Shown here in pieces: positions 19,559 through 28,905 of a stretch of 64,000 nucleotides of DNA. This stretch comes from Bacteroidaceae bacterium. GTDB taxonomy: Bacteria; Bacteroidota; Bacteroidia; Bacteroidales; Bacteroidaceae. The number at the start of each line of letters is the position of its first letter. The first letter of the stretch is position 1. The notes below the pieces were generated by a model. It was not told the origin of the DNA. It saw only the letters and a program-made list of their open reading frames with translations, and did not search any database. The translations under genes were made by a program, and so were the position numbers. The DNA lies in contig CABIVS010000002.1 in assembly GCA_902362375.1 (NCBI GenBank), positions 575,679-639,678 of the forward strand, given 5' to 3'.

Positions 19559-19594
19559 GGACGGGTCGATGATTCGTCCTATTTTTGTGTCTTT
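19559..19594. repeat. 36-bp direct repeat, left copy (terminator-like)
   Basis: Matches 21637-21672 at 33 of 36 positions. It contains a GGACG/CGTCC stem followed by TATTTTTG, so it can serve as a terminator for the small membrane gene. Read on the minus strand it spells KDTKIGRIIDPS, like the KDTKKGRAIDPS end of the M23 peptidase at 21604, so it is probably a fossil of that gene's 3' end. Confidence 0.7.
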
Positions 19595-19750
19595 TTGGTG
19601 GCAAAATGTAGCGATTTAGCAAAATAAACATAAATTCCAGTGATATTCAGCATGAAAATTCGCCCATTTAAGTGAAAATGTGTAATTTTGCAACGCAAAA
19701 TTGTGCCTAAGCATTTGCATCAAAACAACAATAGTTCAATCGAGGCTGAT

Positions 19751-20893
19751 ATGAAAGTAGAGATTAACAAGAAACGTTTAGAATACCTGCTGGCATTATA
19801 CAAGATGTCGGTGGATGACTTGTTGTCTCTTCTGAACAAAGGCAGGAAACGGATAACAGGAGCCGCAGACATCAGTGGAGATTCTATTGATTTGGGGGTG
19901 TTGAAGCGTATAGGTGAGATATTCGACAAAGAAGTCAGTTTCTTTCAAGACTATTCTAAGTTGTCAACCAATGCAAGCAGCAGTATCTTCTTCCGCAAGA
20001 CCTCATTCGGAACAGAGCTGAACTTGGAGTCGATCCGTACTGTAAACCGATTCGAGAGTCTGAAAAACGCTTTGGATGCATACAACAAACTGTCGCAACT
20101 GGATGTGAAGTTTGACATAGAACACTACACCCTACAAGATGACCCTAAGACAGTAGCCGTACGTGCAAGAGATTTTTTTTATCCCGGGGAAACTGTCAAT
20201 CATAGGCAGTTTCTTGTGAAGATGATAGAAAAAATCGCCGATCATGGCATTTTTGTCTTTGAATACATAGAGACATGGAACAAGAAAGAGAAAACCAACA
20301 TTGACGGTTTTTACCTTAAGCCCAATGTGATAGTGCTTAAGCATCATAAGCATTACAAGCGAGAAATATTCACTCTGGCGCATGAATTGGGGCATTGTCT
20401 ATTGGGGATTGAAGAAGTGGAGTCGGTGGACATGATGGACATCTCGGCACAGACTTCATACAGTGATGTCGAAAGATGGTGCAATGATTTTGCATATCAG
20501 TTCATTATGGGACAAGAAGCAGAAACACTTGCTAACATAGCATGTGTAGATTCCCGTAACGACTACTGCATTGACCTCTTCAAGGCTATCAGTGCACGGA
20601 CGCACATTAGCCGTCTTGCCTTATATACAAGGATGTATATCGACAGGAAAATCAGCTATTCGAGCTACAGCAATGTCAAGAGTGAATTGGCAGAGGAATA
20701 CAGAAGAAGAGAGGAACAGGAAAAGTTGAAAAACTCTGAGAAGAGAGGCGGGCGAACACCAAAGCCCATCATTTCTCCGCTATTCTTGAAAACCATGCAA
20801 TATGCCTATTTCAATGGAGTGGTCAACGAGACCACTTTCTGTTCGAGACTCAATGTCAAACCAGCAAATTTTGAGAGGGAGTTATGGCGATAG
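19751..20893 (+). CDS. ImmA/IrrE-type metallopeptidase
   Basis: A 380-residue zinc peptidase with an N-terminal helical, HTH-like region (about residues 1-60, with MSVDDLLSLLNKGRKRITGA) and a catalytic ImmA/IrrE domain whose zinc motif is HELGH (His211, Glu212, His215). Such proteins cleave a partner repressor or act in toxin-antitoxin modules. The start at ATG 19751 is preferred over 19688 because the longer version adds a low-complexity stretch. The stop overlaps the next gene by 10 bp, indicating a two-gene unit with the PIN-like protein. The pairing of a COG2856 peptidase with a PIN-type protein is recorded as a predicted toxin-antitoxin arrangement. Confidence 0.8.
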   Translation: MKVEINKKRLEYLLALYKMSVDDLLSLLNKGRKRITGAADISGDSIDLGVLKRIGEIFDKEVSFFQDYSKLSTNASSSIFFRKTSFGTELNLESIRTVNRFESLKNALDAYNKLSQLDVKFDIEHYTLQDDPKTVAVRARDFFYPGETVNHRQFLVKMIEKIADHGIFVFEYIETWNKKEKTNIDGFYLKPNVIVLKHHKHYKREIFTLAHELGHCLLGIEEVESVDMMDISAQTSYSDVERWCNDFAYQFIMGQEAETLANIACVDSRNDYCIDLFKAISARTHISRLALYTRMYIDRKISYSSYSNVKSELAEEYRRREEQEKLKNSEKRGGRTPKPIISPLFLKTMQYAYFNGVVNETTFCSRLNVKPANFERELWR

Positions 20894-21441
20894 TTGTTGA
20901 TACATGCTCATTGGTGATGATTGCCAAGAATTATCTTCCCTTGGATAAGGACGGACAGTTGTACTCATTCCTGGAAGAGGCGTTCTCCCGCAAGGATTTG
21001 ATGCTACTTGATGTGATTCTGGATGAATCAAAACGCACCTCCAAAGGAATTGCAGTTGAAAAGATGCCTTTCCTCAAAGACAAGAAATTGGTCATTCCGA
21101 CAAAGGATCTATTTCCATGTGCCCCAGAGAGATTCAGCAACATGATAGACAACAATTTCTGTGTAAGACTGAAGAAGCAGGAACTGACTGAAGAAGAATA
21201 CATAGAGCAAAAGGAAGAATACCTTAAAACAGGTGATGCTAAGATTATCATTTATGCACTGAATGTACGACACTCGGACGCTATCCATCTGGAAGAGATG
21301 CAAGTAATGACGGAGGAAACAAGGCAGCAGAATGACGGTAAGTTGTTCAAGAAACTTCCTTTGTTGTGTGAGCAGATAGGGATTGGAACACTAACCGTTT
21401 CAGAATATCTGCATAGAAACGGGTTCTTTATTGACAAATAG
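20884..21441 (+). CDS. PIN-like protein (DUF4411), probable toxin partner
   Basis: 185 residues with a PIN-type start, VVDTCSLVMIAKNYLP, whose Asp is the first metal ligand of PIN ribonucleases; further acidic residues occur near KTGDAKIIIYA. DUF4411 is a PIN-related family usually paired with an ImmA/IrrE peptidase. It overlaps the peptidase gene. Likely an RNase toxin, controlled by the upstream protein; activity is inferred. The pair is flanked by the 36-bp repeat. Confidence 0.75.
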   Translation: MAIVVDTCSLVMIAKNYLPLDKDGQLYSFLEEAFSRKDLMLLDVILDESKRTSKGIAVEKMPFLKDKKLVIPTKDLFPCAPERFSNMIDNNFCVRLKKQELTEEEYIEQKEEYLKTGDAKIIIYALNVRHSDAIHLEEMQVMTEETRQQNDGKLFKKLPLLCEQIGIGTLTVSEYLHRNGFFIDK

Positions 21442-21603
21442 CATAGATATTAGTATCATCTTATGACATCTTTCACGAAATCATATTATATTCGTGAATA
21501 AAACACTTGTTTTTCAAGAATAGAAATTGTTGAGGATTAGATATTTAAGACATTATTGCAATGCGGAAGGGGTGATGTGAACGACAAAAGACAAGGCGTT
21601 CTA

Positions 21604-22233
21604 TTAGAGTGGATGCTTGATAAGATTGAGAAGAATGGACGGGTCGATGGCTCGTCCTTTTTTTGTGTCTTTGAGTGTGAGGTGCAGGTGGGGACCAGTA
21701 CTGCGACCACTGTTGCCTGTCAGCGCGATGATGATGCCGGGACGGACGTGGGTGCCTTTGGTGACGAGAGTTTGGGAGAGGTGGCAATAGCTGACGGTGA
21801 AGTCGCCGTGACGGAGGGTGACATAGAGGCCTGAACGTTTGTCCTTGCCTACCTTGATGACCTCGCCGTGCATCATGGCGTATGTGGGTTCGTAATTTGC
21901 CTTCAAATCAAGCCCGTTGTGTAGGGCTTTTCTTTTTGTAAATGGGTCTCTGCGGTAGCCGAAAGGGCTGGTGACAGAGATATGACGGAGTGGACTGACA
22001 AGTGCCGTGTGGCGGTCGGTCTGCTCCGTTTGGGTTTGTAATGGGGCAAAGGCAAGAGAGTCTCGCCGCTGATGCGGCGAGCACGGAGGCAGTTGTTCGG
22101 ATGTTGCGGACTGCGTCGTTTTTGGCACAGCCTTGCGGTGTACCTTAGTCTGTGTGACGGTATTGAACTGAGCGCATACTGTTGCTGATGAACAGAATAT
22201 TGCTGCTATTGTGATGAGTAGAAATCGTTTCAT
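21604..22233 (-). CDS. Secreted M23-family peptidase
   Basis: A 209-residue exported zinc endopeptidase that would cut peptide cross-links in peptidoglycan. Signal peptide at residues 1-22 (ending VCAQ); low-complexity linker to about residue 75; M23 domain from VTSPFGYRRDP with zinc ligands in HNGLD and catalytic HLHL near the end. All key residues are present. The start at 22233 is chosen because it begins the signal peptide and lies just after a TACTTTTG box (minus strand, 22235-22242). Similar hydrolases accompany conjugation and secretion machines. The last 36 bp of coding overlap the right copy of the direct repeat. Confidence 0.85.
   Translation of the reverse strand: MKRFLLITIAAIFCSSATVCAQFNTVTQTKVHRKAVPKTTQSATSEQLPPCSPHQRRDSLAFAPLQTQTEQTDRHTALVSPLRHISVTSPFGYRRDPFTKRKALHNGLDLKANYEPTYAMMHGEVIKVGKDKRSGLYVTLRHGDFTVSYCHLSQTLVTKGTHVRPGIIIALTGNSGRSTGPHLHLTLKDTKKGRAIDPSILLNLIKHPL
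21637..21672. repeat. 36-bp direct repeat, right copy
   Basis: Partner of 19559-19594, located in the 3' end of the M23 peptidase coding sequence on the minus strand. The two copies bracket the ImmA/IrrE-PIN pair. Confidence 0.7.
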
Positions 22234-22413
22234 GGTGCAAAAGTAACAAGCAATTCTTTGACTGGCATAAAGAACAAAGGGAAGACAAGAAGATTGTAAC
22301 ATAATATAGCAATCGAGTTTGATTTTTGAGCAGAAATCAAACTCAAATAATAATAATCGTCAAAAATAACACGCATTATCTTATGCAATTCTGCTTGTCT
22401 CTGAATAGGTATA

Positions 22414-22421
22414 TAACTTTG
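22414..22421 (+). promoter_or_regulatory. -7 box (TAACTTTG) of the DUF4099 operon
   Basis: A perfect TAnnTTTG box 32 bp before the DUF4099 ATG; likely the main promoter of the plus-strand run from 22.4 kb onward. Confidence 0.5.
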
Positions 22422-22453
22422 CATGAGTTTAATTTCAAATTCAAAGTTAAAGT

Positions 22454-23215
22454 ATGAAGCAAGTACGATTTGAAGAGAGCGAGGTGCCTTATCAGACACT
22501 GGCTCGTTTTGGTCTCACACAAGAGAAGATTGAAGACCTGCCCATGTGGGCGTTGGAAGATATTGGTCAGGGACGACGTTCACCGTTGCTGCCCATTCAG
22601 GTGAATAATGATGAGGGCGAGACATTGAAGAGCCGCACCCGATTTGCGTTGGTCCGTATGGAGGACGGCAAGGTGGATGTGGTCTTCTATCCGCAGTTGG
22701 AGAAATCACCATTGGAGGCTTTTACTCAGGAACAGCAGGAGGACTTGCTGGCTGGAAAGGCTATCCTTGCCGATGTTAAGGATGCTGATGGCAGGAGCAG
22801 CAAGGCTTTCGTGCAGATTGACACGGAGACCAATCAGGTGATGTCGGTACCTACGCCTGTCATCGGGCGCAACTTGGAGGTGCTGAAGGATGAACTGAAA
22901 CTGAGTTCGGCAGAACTGACCGTGATGCAGAAGGGTGAGCCGCTCACGCTCATCATGGAGGACGAACAGGTGACGGTGGGTATTGACCTGAACGATAAGA
23001 CCGGCATAAGGATTAATCAAGGCGACAGTCAGAAGTGGAAGGAGAACACCAAGCGAGAGTGGGACAAATACACCTTCGGGTGCTATGGCTGTTGGGTAAT
23101 GGGCGATGACGGTAATCTTGACTATGTGCCTGAAGAGGAATACACGGAAGAACTTTGGAATGAGCAGAAGAAGAATGGAGAGCGCAACCGCGCCTCTTTT
23201 TCCATGCACAAATAA
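22454..23215 (+). CDS. DUF4099-domain protein
   Basis: 253 residues. The N-terminal region (ARFGLTQEKIEDLPMWALEDIGQGRRSPLLPI spread over about residues 17-48) is the DUF4099 signature common on Bacteroidales mobile elements, where it accompanies DUF3945 and DNA-processing genes. The rest is acidic, with a second DUF3945-like unit around SSAELTVMQKGEPL. The function is not established; a DNA-metabolism role during transfer is inferred from the company it keeps. First gene of the 22.4-36 kb run. Confidence 0.7.
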   Translation: MKQVRFEESEVPYQTLARFGLTQEKIEDLPMWALEDIGQGRRSPLLPIQVNNDEGETLKSRTRFALVRMEDGKVDVVFYPQLEKSPLEAFTQEQQEDLLAGKAILADVKDADGRSSKAFVQIDTETNQVMSVPTPVIGRNLEVLKDELKLSSAELTVMQKGEPLTLIMEDEQVTVGIDLNDKTGIRINQGDSQKWKENTKREWDKYTFGCYGCWVMGDDGNLDYVPEEEYTEELWNEQKKNGERNRASFSMHK

Positions 23216-23238
23216 TCTACACATAATATAATAAGTAT

Positions 23239-23463
23239 ATGGCATCAAATAAATATTATCCAGAGGATGTGCTCGTCGAGAAGATACAAAGCGGCGAGTA
23301 CGGTTGGTTGGAGTATGTCAACCATCATTCTGCTGAATGGCAGGAAGAATATGAGAGCTATTGTCTGAACAACGGACTCTGCATTTGTGAAGAGAGTGCG
23401 GAGCAGTTTGTCCATCACAAAGATGAGGAACTGGAGAAGGCAATAGAGAACGGTGAAGCATGA
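23239..23463 (+). CDS. Small acidic hypothetical protein
   Basis: 74 residues, rich in Glu and Tyr, with three Cys residues (YCLNNGLCICEE). It sits 23 bp after DUF4099 and before the next large gene in the same direction. Family not recognised. Confidence 0.55.
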   Translation: MASNKYYPEDVLVEKIQSGEYGWLEYVNHHSAEWQEEYESYCLNNGLCICEESAEQFVHHKDEELEKAIENGEA

Positions 23464-23500
23464 TAAATGAAGAGTGAAGAATGAAGAGTGAAGAATAAGT

Positions 23501-25096
23501 ATGGCGATAAGAAAGAATACGAATCCCCAACAGATGGACCTGCAACCAGAGATGCGTGACTTGCTCATGCGCAATGGTATGCAGGCTCATGTGGTGAGTA
23601 ATGGCAGCGGCTATCAGCTTGTGGTGCAAGGGCATGACAGTCCGCTGCTTACCTATAACATCACCGAGAAGCAGATGTTGGCTCTGACCGACTGGGGTAC
23701 GAATCATGCCAACAAGTTAGCCTACAATACCTTTACGGGCATTGTGGGCAACGACTTCTATATGCCCAAGAACTTCGTTCATGCACGCAATGCCAACGGT
23801 CGTGTAGCTATGGGGCTGCACGGCTATCGTGTTGGTATCGGCGAGTATGGACGGATGGGGCGCATCGATATGCCACCACCCTTTTTAGGTTGGACACCAC
23901 GCAGTCAGGAGGGATTCCATCTTCGCAGAGTTGGAGGACGATTGTTCTTCCCCGAAGCCCCGATTGTGCCTGAACGTTGGGACGGCAGAATGAAGCCTGG
24001 CGAATTGCAGAGCGGCGGTTATGGGTTCTATTATAAGGGACAGCAACAGAGTTATAGCCCTCAGCAACAGGATGTGCTGAAAGATTTGGAGGGAATCATA
24101 ATGCCTTCCATCAGCCGCACGAGAAGCACGGAGCCAGCCAAGCCTTATAAGGAACTGATTACCTCGCCTGTCTATTTCACCAATGAGAAGTGGCAGGAGT
24201 GTCTGGCATCGCATGGCATCATCATTGATGAGAATGCGAAGACGCTGACCATTCAGTCGAACAGCGTCAATGCCGACATGGTGTATGACCTGACAGATGA
24301 GGAACTGAAGAAACTCACCTCCAACTCCATCAAGGAAGTGCCCGTCGTTCAACGCTTGGAACTGCTGAATGGCATCATCAAGGACGACTTTGCTGACAAA
24401 ATCCTGATGGACACACTGAATAGCAAGGAGCGCATCGACCTGCATCTGCATCCCGAACTTGAACAGGAGTTGCAGCAGCGTCAGCAACAAGACGAGGAAC
24501 GGTTGCTTCCGTTGGAAGAGGACGAGACTGTCAGACGTGACGTGTTGCAAGGCGATGCCATGGTGAGAGGTGAAGACCTTGCCTTGATTAATGAGAACAA
24601 GGGTTGGTATCGTGAGGGAGCGCATGGGCGTGAAGTGAAAGTCGGTGACATCATGGTGGAGAAAGTGCCTCCGATGGAGGGAGATAAGAAAGGCGAAGAT
24701 AAGTATCGCATGACCGCCATTATCAATGGAGAAGCCATCACGCACGAAATCAAGCAGAAGGACTACGACAAGTTCTTGGCGGTGGATGACTACCATCGCA
24801 TGAAACTCTTCTCCAAGGTTTTCAGTGAAGTGGATATGAAGACACGCCCCGAAACCAACGCCGGACTGGGCACGAAGATATTGGCGGCTCTGACGGCAGG
24901 AGCAGTCGTTACAGCAGAGGTGGCGCATGACATAAGCCACCATCATCACCATCCAGCCCCGGAGTTCTATGCAGAGCATCATGGCGGTCCACGTCCTTAC
25001 TTCAAACCGGGAGTGGATTCGCCACAGGAGATTGCGGCAAGGTACTTTGAGGCAGAAGCAAATCATGTTGCCACGGAGATAAGGAGAGGATATTAA
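23501..25096 (+). CDS. Large hypothetical element protein
   Basis: 531 residues, no family recognised with confidence. The N-terminal 130 residues contain a repeated Gly/Asn-rich region; residues about 210-300 resemble the DUF3945-like units of the upstream DUF4099 protein (ITEKQMLALTDWG and LTDEELKKLTSNSIKEV are similar in style); a hydrophobic AALTAGAVV stretch and an HHHHH run occur near the C-terminus. It has no signal peptide. It is conserved in position between DUF4099 and toprim genes here. Confidence 0.6.
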   Translation: MAIRKNTNPQQMDLQPEMRDLLMRNGMQAHVVSNGSGYQLVVQGHDSPLLTYNITEKQMLALTDWGTNHANKLAYNTFTGIVGNDFYMPKNFVHARNANGRVAMGLHGYRVGIGEYGRMGRIDMPPPFLGWTPRSQEGFHLRRVGGRLFFPEAPIVPERWDGRMKPGELQSGGYGFYYKGQQQSYSPQQQDVLKDLEGIIMPSISRTRSTEPAKPYKELITSPVYFTNEKWQECLASHGIIIDENAKTLTIQSNSVNADMVYDLTDEELKKLTSNSIKEVPVVQRLELLNGIIKDDFADKILMDTLNSKERIDLHLHPELEQELQQRQQQDEERLLPLEEDETVRRDVLQGDAMVRGEDLALINENKGWYREGAHGREVKVGDIMVEKVPPMEGDKKGEDKYRMTAIINGEAITHEIKQKDYDKFLAVDDYHRMKLFSKVFSEVDMKTRPETNAGLGTKILAALTAGAVVTAEVAHDISHHHHHPAPEFYAEHHGGPRPYFKPGVDSPQEIAARYFEAEANHVATEIRRGY

Positions 25097-25126
25097 CAAT
25101 GTATAATTTACAATTTATAATTTATA

Positions 25127-26269
25127 ATGAGTAGTGAACTGACATACGATGACTTTCTGGACAGGTTGAGCATACAGGAAGTACTGGTGGACGCAGGGTA
25201 TCATCTGAACAAGAGAGATGGCTTGCGTTATCCGTCGTATGTGCGTACTGACAGTGAGGGCAGACGGGTGCGTGGTGATAAGTTCATTGTCACGCAGAAT
25301 GGGAAATGTTGCTTCCAACCACCGCAGCAGAAGGTGTATAATGTCATTTCGTTCATCAAGGAGCATCCAGAAATGTTTTCAGAGAACAAGGTGGGAATGT
25401 CTCCTGACCGACTCGTCAACCTCGTCTGCAACCGACTGCTCAACCAACCCATAGAGGACAGACCATCGAAGATTACAGAACCAAGAAAGGACGGAAAGCC
25501 ATTCAACCTGAATGACTACGACATCCACAAGTTCAATCCGCAGGACAGGGAAACGCAGAAAAGGTTTTATCCCTATTTTAAGTTCCGAGGCATCGACCTC
25601 TATACGCAGTATGCTTTTCATCGGCATTTCTGTCTGGCTACTAAGCATCGGACGGATGGACTTACCTTTGCCAACCTTGCCTTTCCGCTTGTACTGCCCA
25701 AGACACCCGACAAGACTGTGGGCTTTGAGGAACGAGGACGACCGAAGATGGACGGTAGCGGCGGTTACAAGGGCAAGGCAGAAGGAAGCAACAGCAGTGA
25801 AGGACTGTGGATTGCCAACCTCACGGGCGAGCCGTTGGATAAAGCAAGCGAAATTGTATGGTTTGAGAGTGCCTACGATGCCATGGCAGAGTATCAGATA
25901 AATCCTGTAAAGATGGTGTATGTATCTACGGGCGGCACACCCACCGAGGGACAGATGCGAGGACTTCTGTCCGTTACTCCCAACGCACGGCACTATTTGG
26001 GTTTTGACAAGGACGATGCAGGGCGGCAGTTTGTTGCAAACTTCAGGAAGGTGGCAGCAGAGATGGGCTTCCGTCACGAGCATGTGCAAGCCTATCATCC
26101 ATTGGGTTGCTACAAGGACTGGAACGATGCGCTGCTCAACAAGAAATCAGCAGAACTGATTGCCAAGGGCGAACCAGATACCTTCGACTATGCCGAGTTT
26201 ATCGCAGCCGGCAAGGCAGAGAAACAAAGGGAAAAAGAAGAAAAGAACACATATCATAGAAGCGTATGA
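25127..26269 (+). CDS. Toprim-domain primase-like protein
   Basis: 380 residues. The N-terminal part (SIQEVLVDAGY, then GDKFIVTQNGKCCFQPP and YNVISFIKEHP) looks like a degenerate zinc-binding primase module. The C-terminal half holds a toprim fold: Glu in VWFESAYDA near residue 250 and the DxD-type GFDKDDAGRQF near 290, the metal-binding residues of primases and nicking enzymes. Similar proteins on Bacteroidales elements are annotated as toprim or DUF3991 proteins and may prime complementary-strand synthesis after transfer. It is coupled to the next gene by an ATGA overlap. Confidence 0.75.
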   Translation: MSSELTYDDFLDRLSIQEVLVDAGYHLNKRDGLRYPSYVRTDSEGRRVRGDKFIVTQNGKCCFQPPQQKVYNVISFIKEHPEMFSENKVGMSPDRLVNLVCNRLLNQPIEDRPSKITEPRKDGKPFNLNDYDIHKFNPQDRETQKRFYPYFKFRGIDLYTQYAFHRHFCLATKHRTDGLTFANLAFPLVLPKTPDKTVGFEERGRPKMDGSGGYKGKAEGSNSSEGLWIANLTGEPLDKASEIVWFESAYDAMAEYQINPVKMVYVSTGGTPTEGQMRGLLSVTPNARHYLGFDKDDAGRQFVANFRKVAAEMGFRHEHVQAYHPLGCYKDWNDALLNKKSAELIAKGEPDTFDYAEFIAAGKAEKQREKEEKNTYHRSV

Positions 26270-26751
26270 GACAAGAAGATAATAGCATCATCACCTTGTG
26301 CCCCAGCATCGGACAGTTTTTCATCAACGAACTGCCTCTGTTGCTGTTGTGCGTGGCAATGCTCCTAATCGGAGGATTGCCTGGTTGTGCATATAGTACC
26401 CTGTTGCTTGTCTTCAGCCTCCTGTTCTCCCTCTGTTTACTCTACCGATTCATCTATCTGAGGAGTATCCGCTACCATATCGGGAGCGAGCAACTCATCT
26501 GTGAGCACGGAGTGTTTCAGCGGAGCGTGAACTACATGGAGTTGTACCGAGTGGTGGACTTTGCCGAGCATCAGACATTGATACAACAGTTATGCGGACT
26601 GAAAAGCGTGACCGTGTTGTCGATGGATAGAACGACACCGAAACTGGAAATGACCGGCATCAGCAACAGCTATGACGTGGTGAGTGTGATACGAACAAGA
26701 GTAGAAACGAACAAACGAAGAAAGGGCGTATATGAGATTACGAATAGATAA
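26266..26751 (+). CDS. Membrane protein with bacterial PH-like domain
   Basis: 161 residues. Two transmembrane helices (about residues 20-37 and 43-62) are followed by a cytoplasmic domain with the YdbS/bPH2-like pattern RYHIGSEQLICEHGVFQRSVNYMELYRVVDF. Such domains are found in small membrane proteins of unknown role. The start overlaps the toprim stop and its end overlaps the next gene by 20 bp, so the three are tightly coupled. Confidence 0.65.
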   Translation: MRQEDNSIITLCPSIGQFFINELPLLLLCVAMLLIGGLPGCAYSTLLLVFSLLFSLCLLYRFIYLRSIRYHIGSEQLICEHGVFQRSVNYMELYRVVDFAEHQTLIQQLCGLKSVTVLSMDRTTPKLEMTGISNSYDVVSVIRTRVETNKRRKGVYEITNR

Positions 26752-27433
26752 GATTTGGTTCATTGTCGTGGCATTGGTACTGAGCGTGCCGTCAGCCCAT
26801 GCACAGATTGTGACTGCCAACCCTTTGGAATGGATGGCATTAGCAGAGGGCAACGAAGCCATCAACGGTGAGATAGAGAAGGAAATCAAAGGTCAGACCA
26901 AGACTGCCCTGTTGCAGAATACCATCGCCGCAGAGTTCACCAAGATACACGAATGGGAGAAGAAGTACAACAGTTATCTGAAAACCGCCAGTGGTTATGC
27001 CTCTTCCCTCAAAGCCTGTACCTATCTGTACGACGATGGAGTGAAGATATTCATCACCTTGTGTAAGATGCGCAAGGCCATCAACAATAATCCGCAAGGC
27101 ATCGTTGCCACCCTCTCGATGAACAACCTGTATATGGAGACCGCCACGGAATTGGTGTCCGTCTTCACACTGCTGAAAGATGCAGTCGCCAAAGGAGGCA
27201 AAGAGAACATGCTGACTGGTGCGGAAAGGAGCAAGACGCTGTGGGCACTGAACGACAAGCTGAGTGCCTTCAGCAAGAAGCTGCATCGTCTTTATCTGTC
27301 TATACGATATTACACCATGACCGATGTGTGGAACGGCGTGACGGCAGGGATGATAGACCGAAGCAATGGAGAGATAGCCACCCAAGCCCTTAGCAGATGG
27401 CGCAGAGCAGGACGTATGACCATCAGTGATTAA
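26732..27433 (+). CDS. Secreted helical protein, paralogue A
   Basis: 233 residues. Signal peptide (residues 1-25, ending AHA-Q), then almost entirely helical sequence with a KIHEWEKKYNSYL coiled segment. The C-terminal motif YYTMTDVWNGV...ALSRWRRAGR is shared with the next gene. The architecture resembles periplasmic helical proteins of conjugation systems (VirB5/TrbJ style), but that is inference from shape and context only. Confidence 0.6.
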   Translation: MRLRIDKIWFIVVALVLSVPSAHAQIVTANPLEWMALAEGNEAINGEIEKEIKGQTKTALLQNTIAAEFTKIHEWEKKYNSYLKTASGYASSLKACTYLYDDGVKIFITLCKMRKAINNNPQGIVATLSMNNLYMETATELVSVFTLLKDAVAKGGKENMLTGAERSKTLWALNDKLSAFSKKLHRLYLSIRYYTMTDVWNGVTAGMIDRSNGEIATQALSRWRRAGRMTISD

Positions 27434-27450
27434 CGATAAAGGAATCAGTC

Positions 27451-28134
27451 ATGAAGTATTTCATATCAATTGCCATTTTTATGTTTATATCATCTTTTGC
27501 AGGAGTGCGGGCGCAGAACGACCCGACTCTTGCGGGGATGATTCTGATGTACACCAACAAGGCGGAGAAAGAACTGAAGAATCAGGAGAAAGTGATGCTG
27601 CTACAATCCACCGGCCATATCTGGACCAAGGAGGAAGTGGAAGCCACTACCGACCTGCAGCGGGAGTTCAACAACTATCTGGACTCCTTCCGTTCCATCG
27701 TCAGCTATGCCGCACAGATATATGGTTTCTATCACGAGATAGGTCAGTTGGTGGACAATATGGGTGGATTGGTGGCGCAGTTGGATGCCCATCCTGCCAA
27801 CGGACTTGCCGTAGCCCTGTCAGCCAAGCGCAACAAGATATACCGCGAGCTGATTATGAACAGCATCGAGATAGTTAATGACATACGCACGGTATGCCTG
27901 TCGGGCAACAAGATGACCGAGAAGGAGCGTGTGGAGATAGTCTTCGGCATCCGACCCAAACTGAAGAAGATGAACAAGCAGTTGAAGCGACTGACGAGGG
28001 CGGTGAAATACACCACCATGGGCGATGTTTGGATGGAGATAGACGAAGGGGCAAGACCCACCAAAGCGAACAAAGCCGAGATAGCAGCGGCTGCCAAGAG
28101 GCGGTGGAAGCAGGTGGGCAAGAACGTAAACTGA
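27451..28134 (+). CDS. Secreted helical protein, paralogue B
   Basis: 227 residues with a signal peptide (1-21, ending VRA-Q) and a helical body (QREFNNYLDSFRSIVSYAAQIYG). The C-terminal segment YTTMGDVWMEIDEG...AAAKRRWKQVGK mirrors paralogue A, and both carry a helix at a similar place (NSLYMET- versus NSIEIVND-like). It begins 17 bp after paralogue A. Probably partners in one periplasmic assembly; function unknown. Confidence 0.6.
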   Translation: MKYFISIAIFMFISSFAGVRAQNDPTLAGMILMYTNKAEKELKNQEKVMLLQSTGHIWTKEEVEATTDLQREFNNYLDSFRSIVSYAAQIYGFYHEIGQLVDNMGGLVAQLDAHPANGLAVALSAKRNKIYRELIMNSIEIVNDIRTVCLSGNKMTEKERVEIVFGIRPKLKKMNKQLKRLTRAVKYTTMGDVWMEIDEGARPTKANKAEIAAAAKRRWKQVGKNVN

Positions 28135-28227
28135 TGGAGCAGCGAGAGCAGAGCCGAACTTGTTCGAGCTATGCCGAGTCGTGACAGAAGAAGACGAAGT
28201 CAAACCGTGATTAAAAAACGATAAGAT

Positions 28228-28890
28228 ATGGGATTTTGGAGTTCATTATTGAAATATGGTGGCAAGGCGGCACGAGGTACTGGCCATGTCATCGGAGTAA
28301 CTGGAAAGACCTTAGGCAGTGCGGCACTCCACCCGCAACGCACCCTTATGGGAGCCGGCAAGGCTATGCAGACGGCCGCAGTGGGTAGTGCCGCAGGCTA
28401 TGTGACATGGGAGAAGCTGACCACAGACAAGAGCGTGGCACGCATCGTAGGTGATGCTGTCATCGGCGAGAATGCCACGGAAGCGGTGGCACAAACCGCC
28501 AACGATGTGCAACGTCTGACGGGCAAGGCTGGTGAAGCCGTTGATGCGGTGAACACTGTAGCCGGAAAGATGGACACCCAGTTCAGCGGCATCAGTGATT
28601 TCTTTAGGAATATGTTCGGAGGCGTAGGATGCGACATGATAGGCAATCTCTTTGGCAATATCGGCAAGGGCAACGTGTCGGGTATGAGCATCGTCGGACT
28701 GGTGGCTGCCGCCTTCATGGTATTCGGACGCTTTGGTTGGATGAGCAAGATTGCGGGTGCCCTGCTTGGAGCGATGATCATCGGGAACAATTCTAAGGTG
28801 GCGCAAACTCTGCCTAACAGAGGCGGTACGTCTTCACATGGGCAGAACATGAAAGAAGCAGAGACCCAAAGCAGAGGGATGAAACGATAA
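28228..28890 (+). CDS. Membrane-associated hypothetical protein
   Basis: 220 residues, very Gly/Ala-rich. An amphipathic N-terminus (MGFWSSLLKYGGKAARGTGHV) is followed by a Thr/Val/Asn helix and two hydrophobic helices at about 145-165 and 170-185, with a hydrophilic tail. No signal peptide. Family not recognised; lies between the secreted pair and the M23-like gene, so an envelope role is likely. Confidence 0.55.
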   Translation: MGFWSSLLKYGGKAARGTGHVIGVTGKTLGSAALHPQRTLMGAGKAMQTAAVGSAAGYVTWEKLTTDKSVARIVGDAVIGENATEAVAQTANDVQRLTGKAGEAVDAVNTVAGKMDTQFSGISDFFRNMFGGVGCDMIGNLFGNIGKGNVSGMSIVGLVAAAFMVFGRFGWMSKIAGALLGAMIIGNNSKVAQTLPNRGGTSSHGQNMKEAETQSRGMKR

Positions 28891-28905
28891 CCAATATACA
28901 GTGAT

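Noticed and set aside
23885..25099. Minus-strand frame of 404 codons
   Set aside because: Antisense to the co-directional 531-residue gene, rich in His and Leu as expected of a shadow; no start signal or motif.
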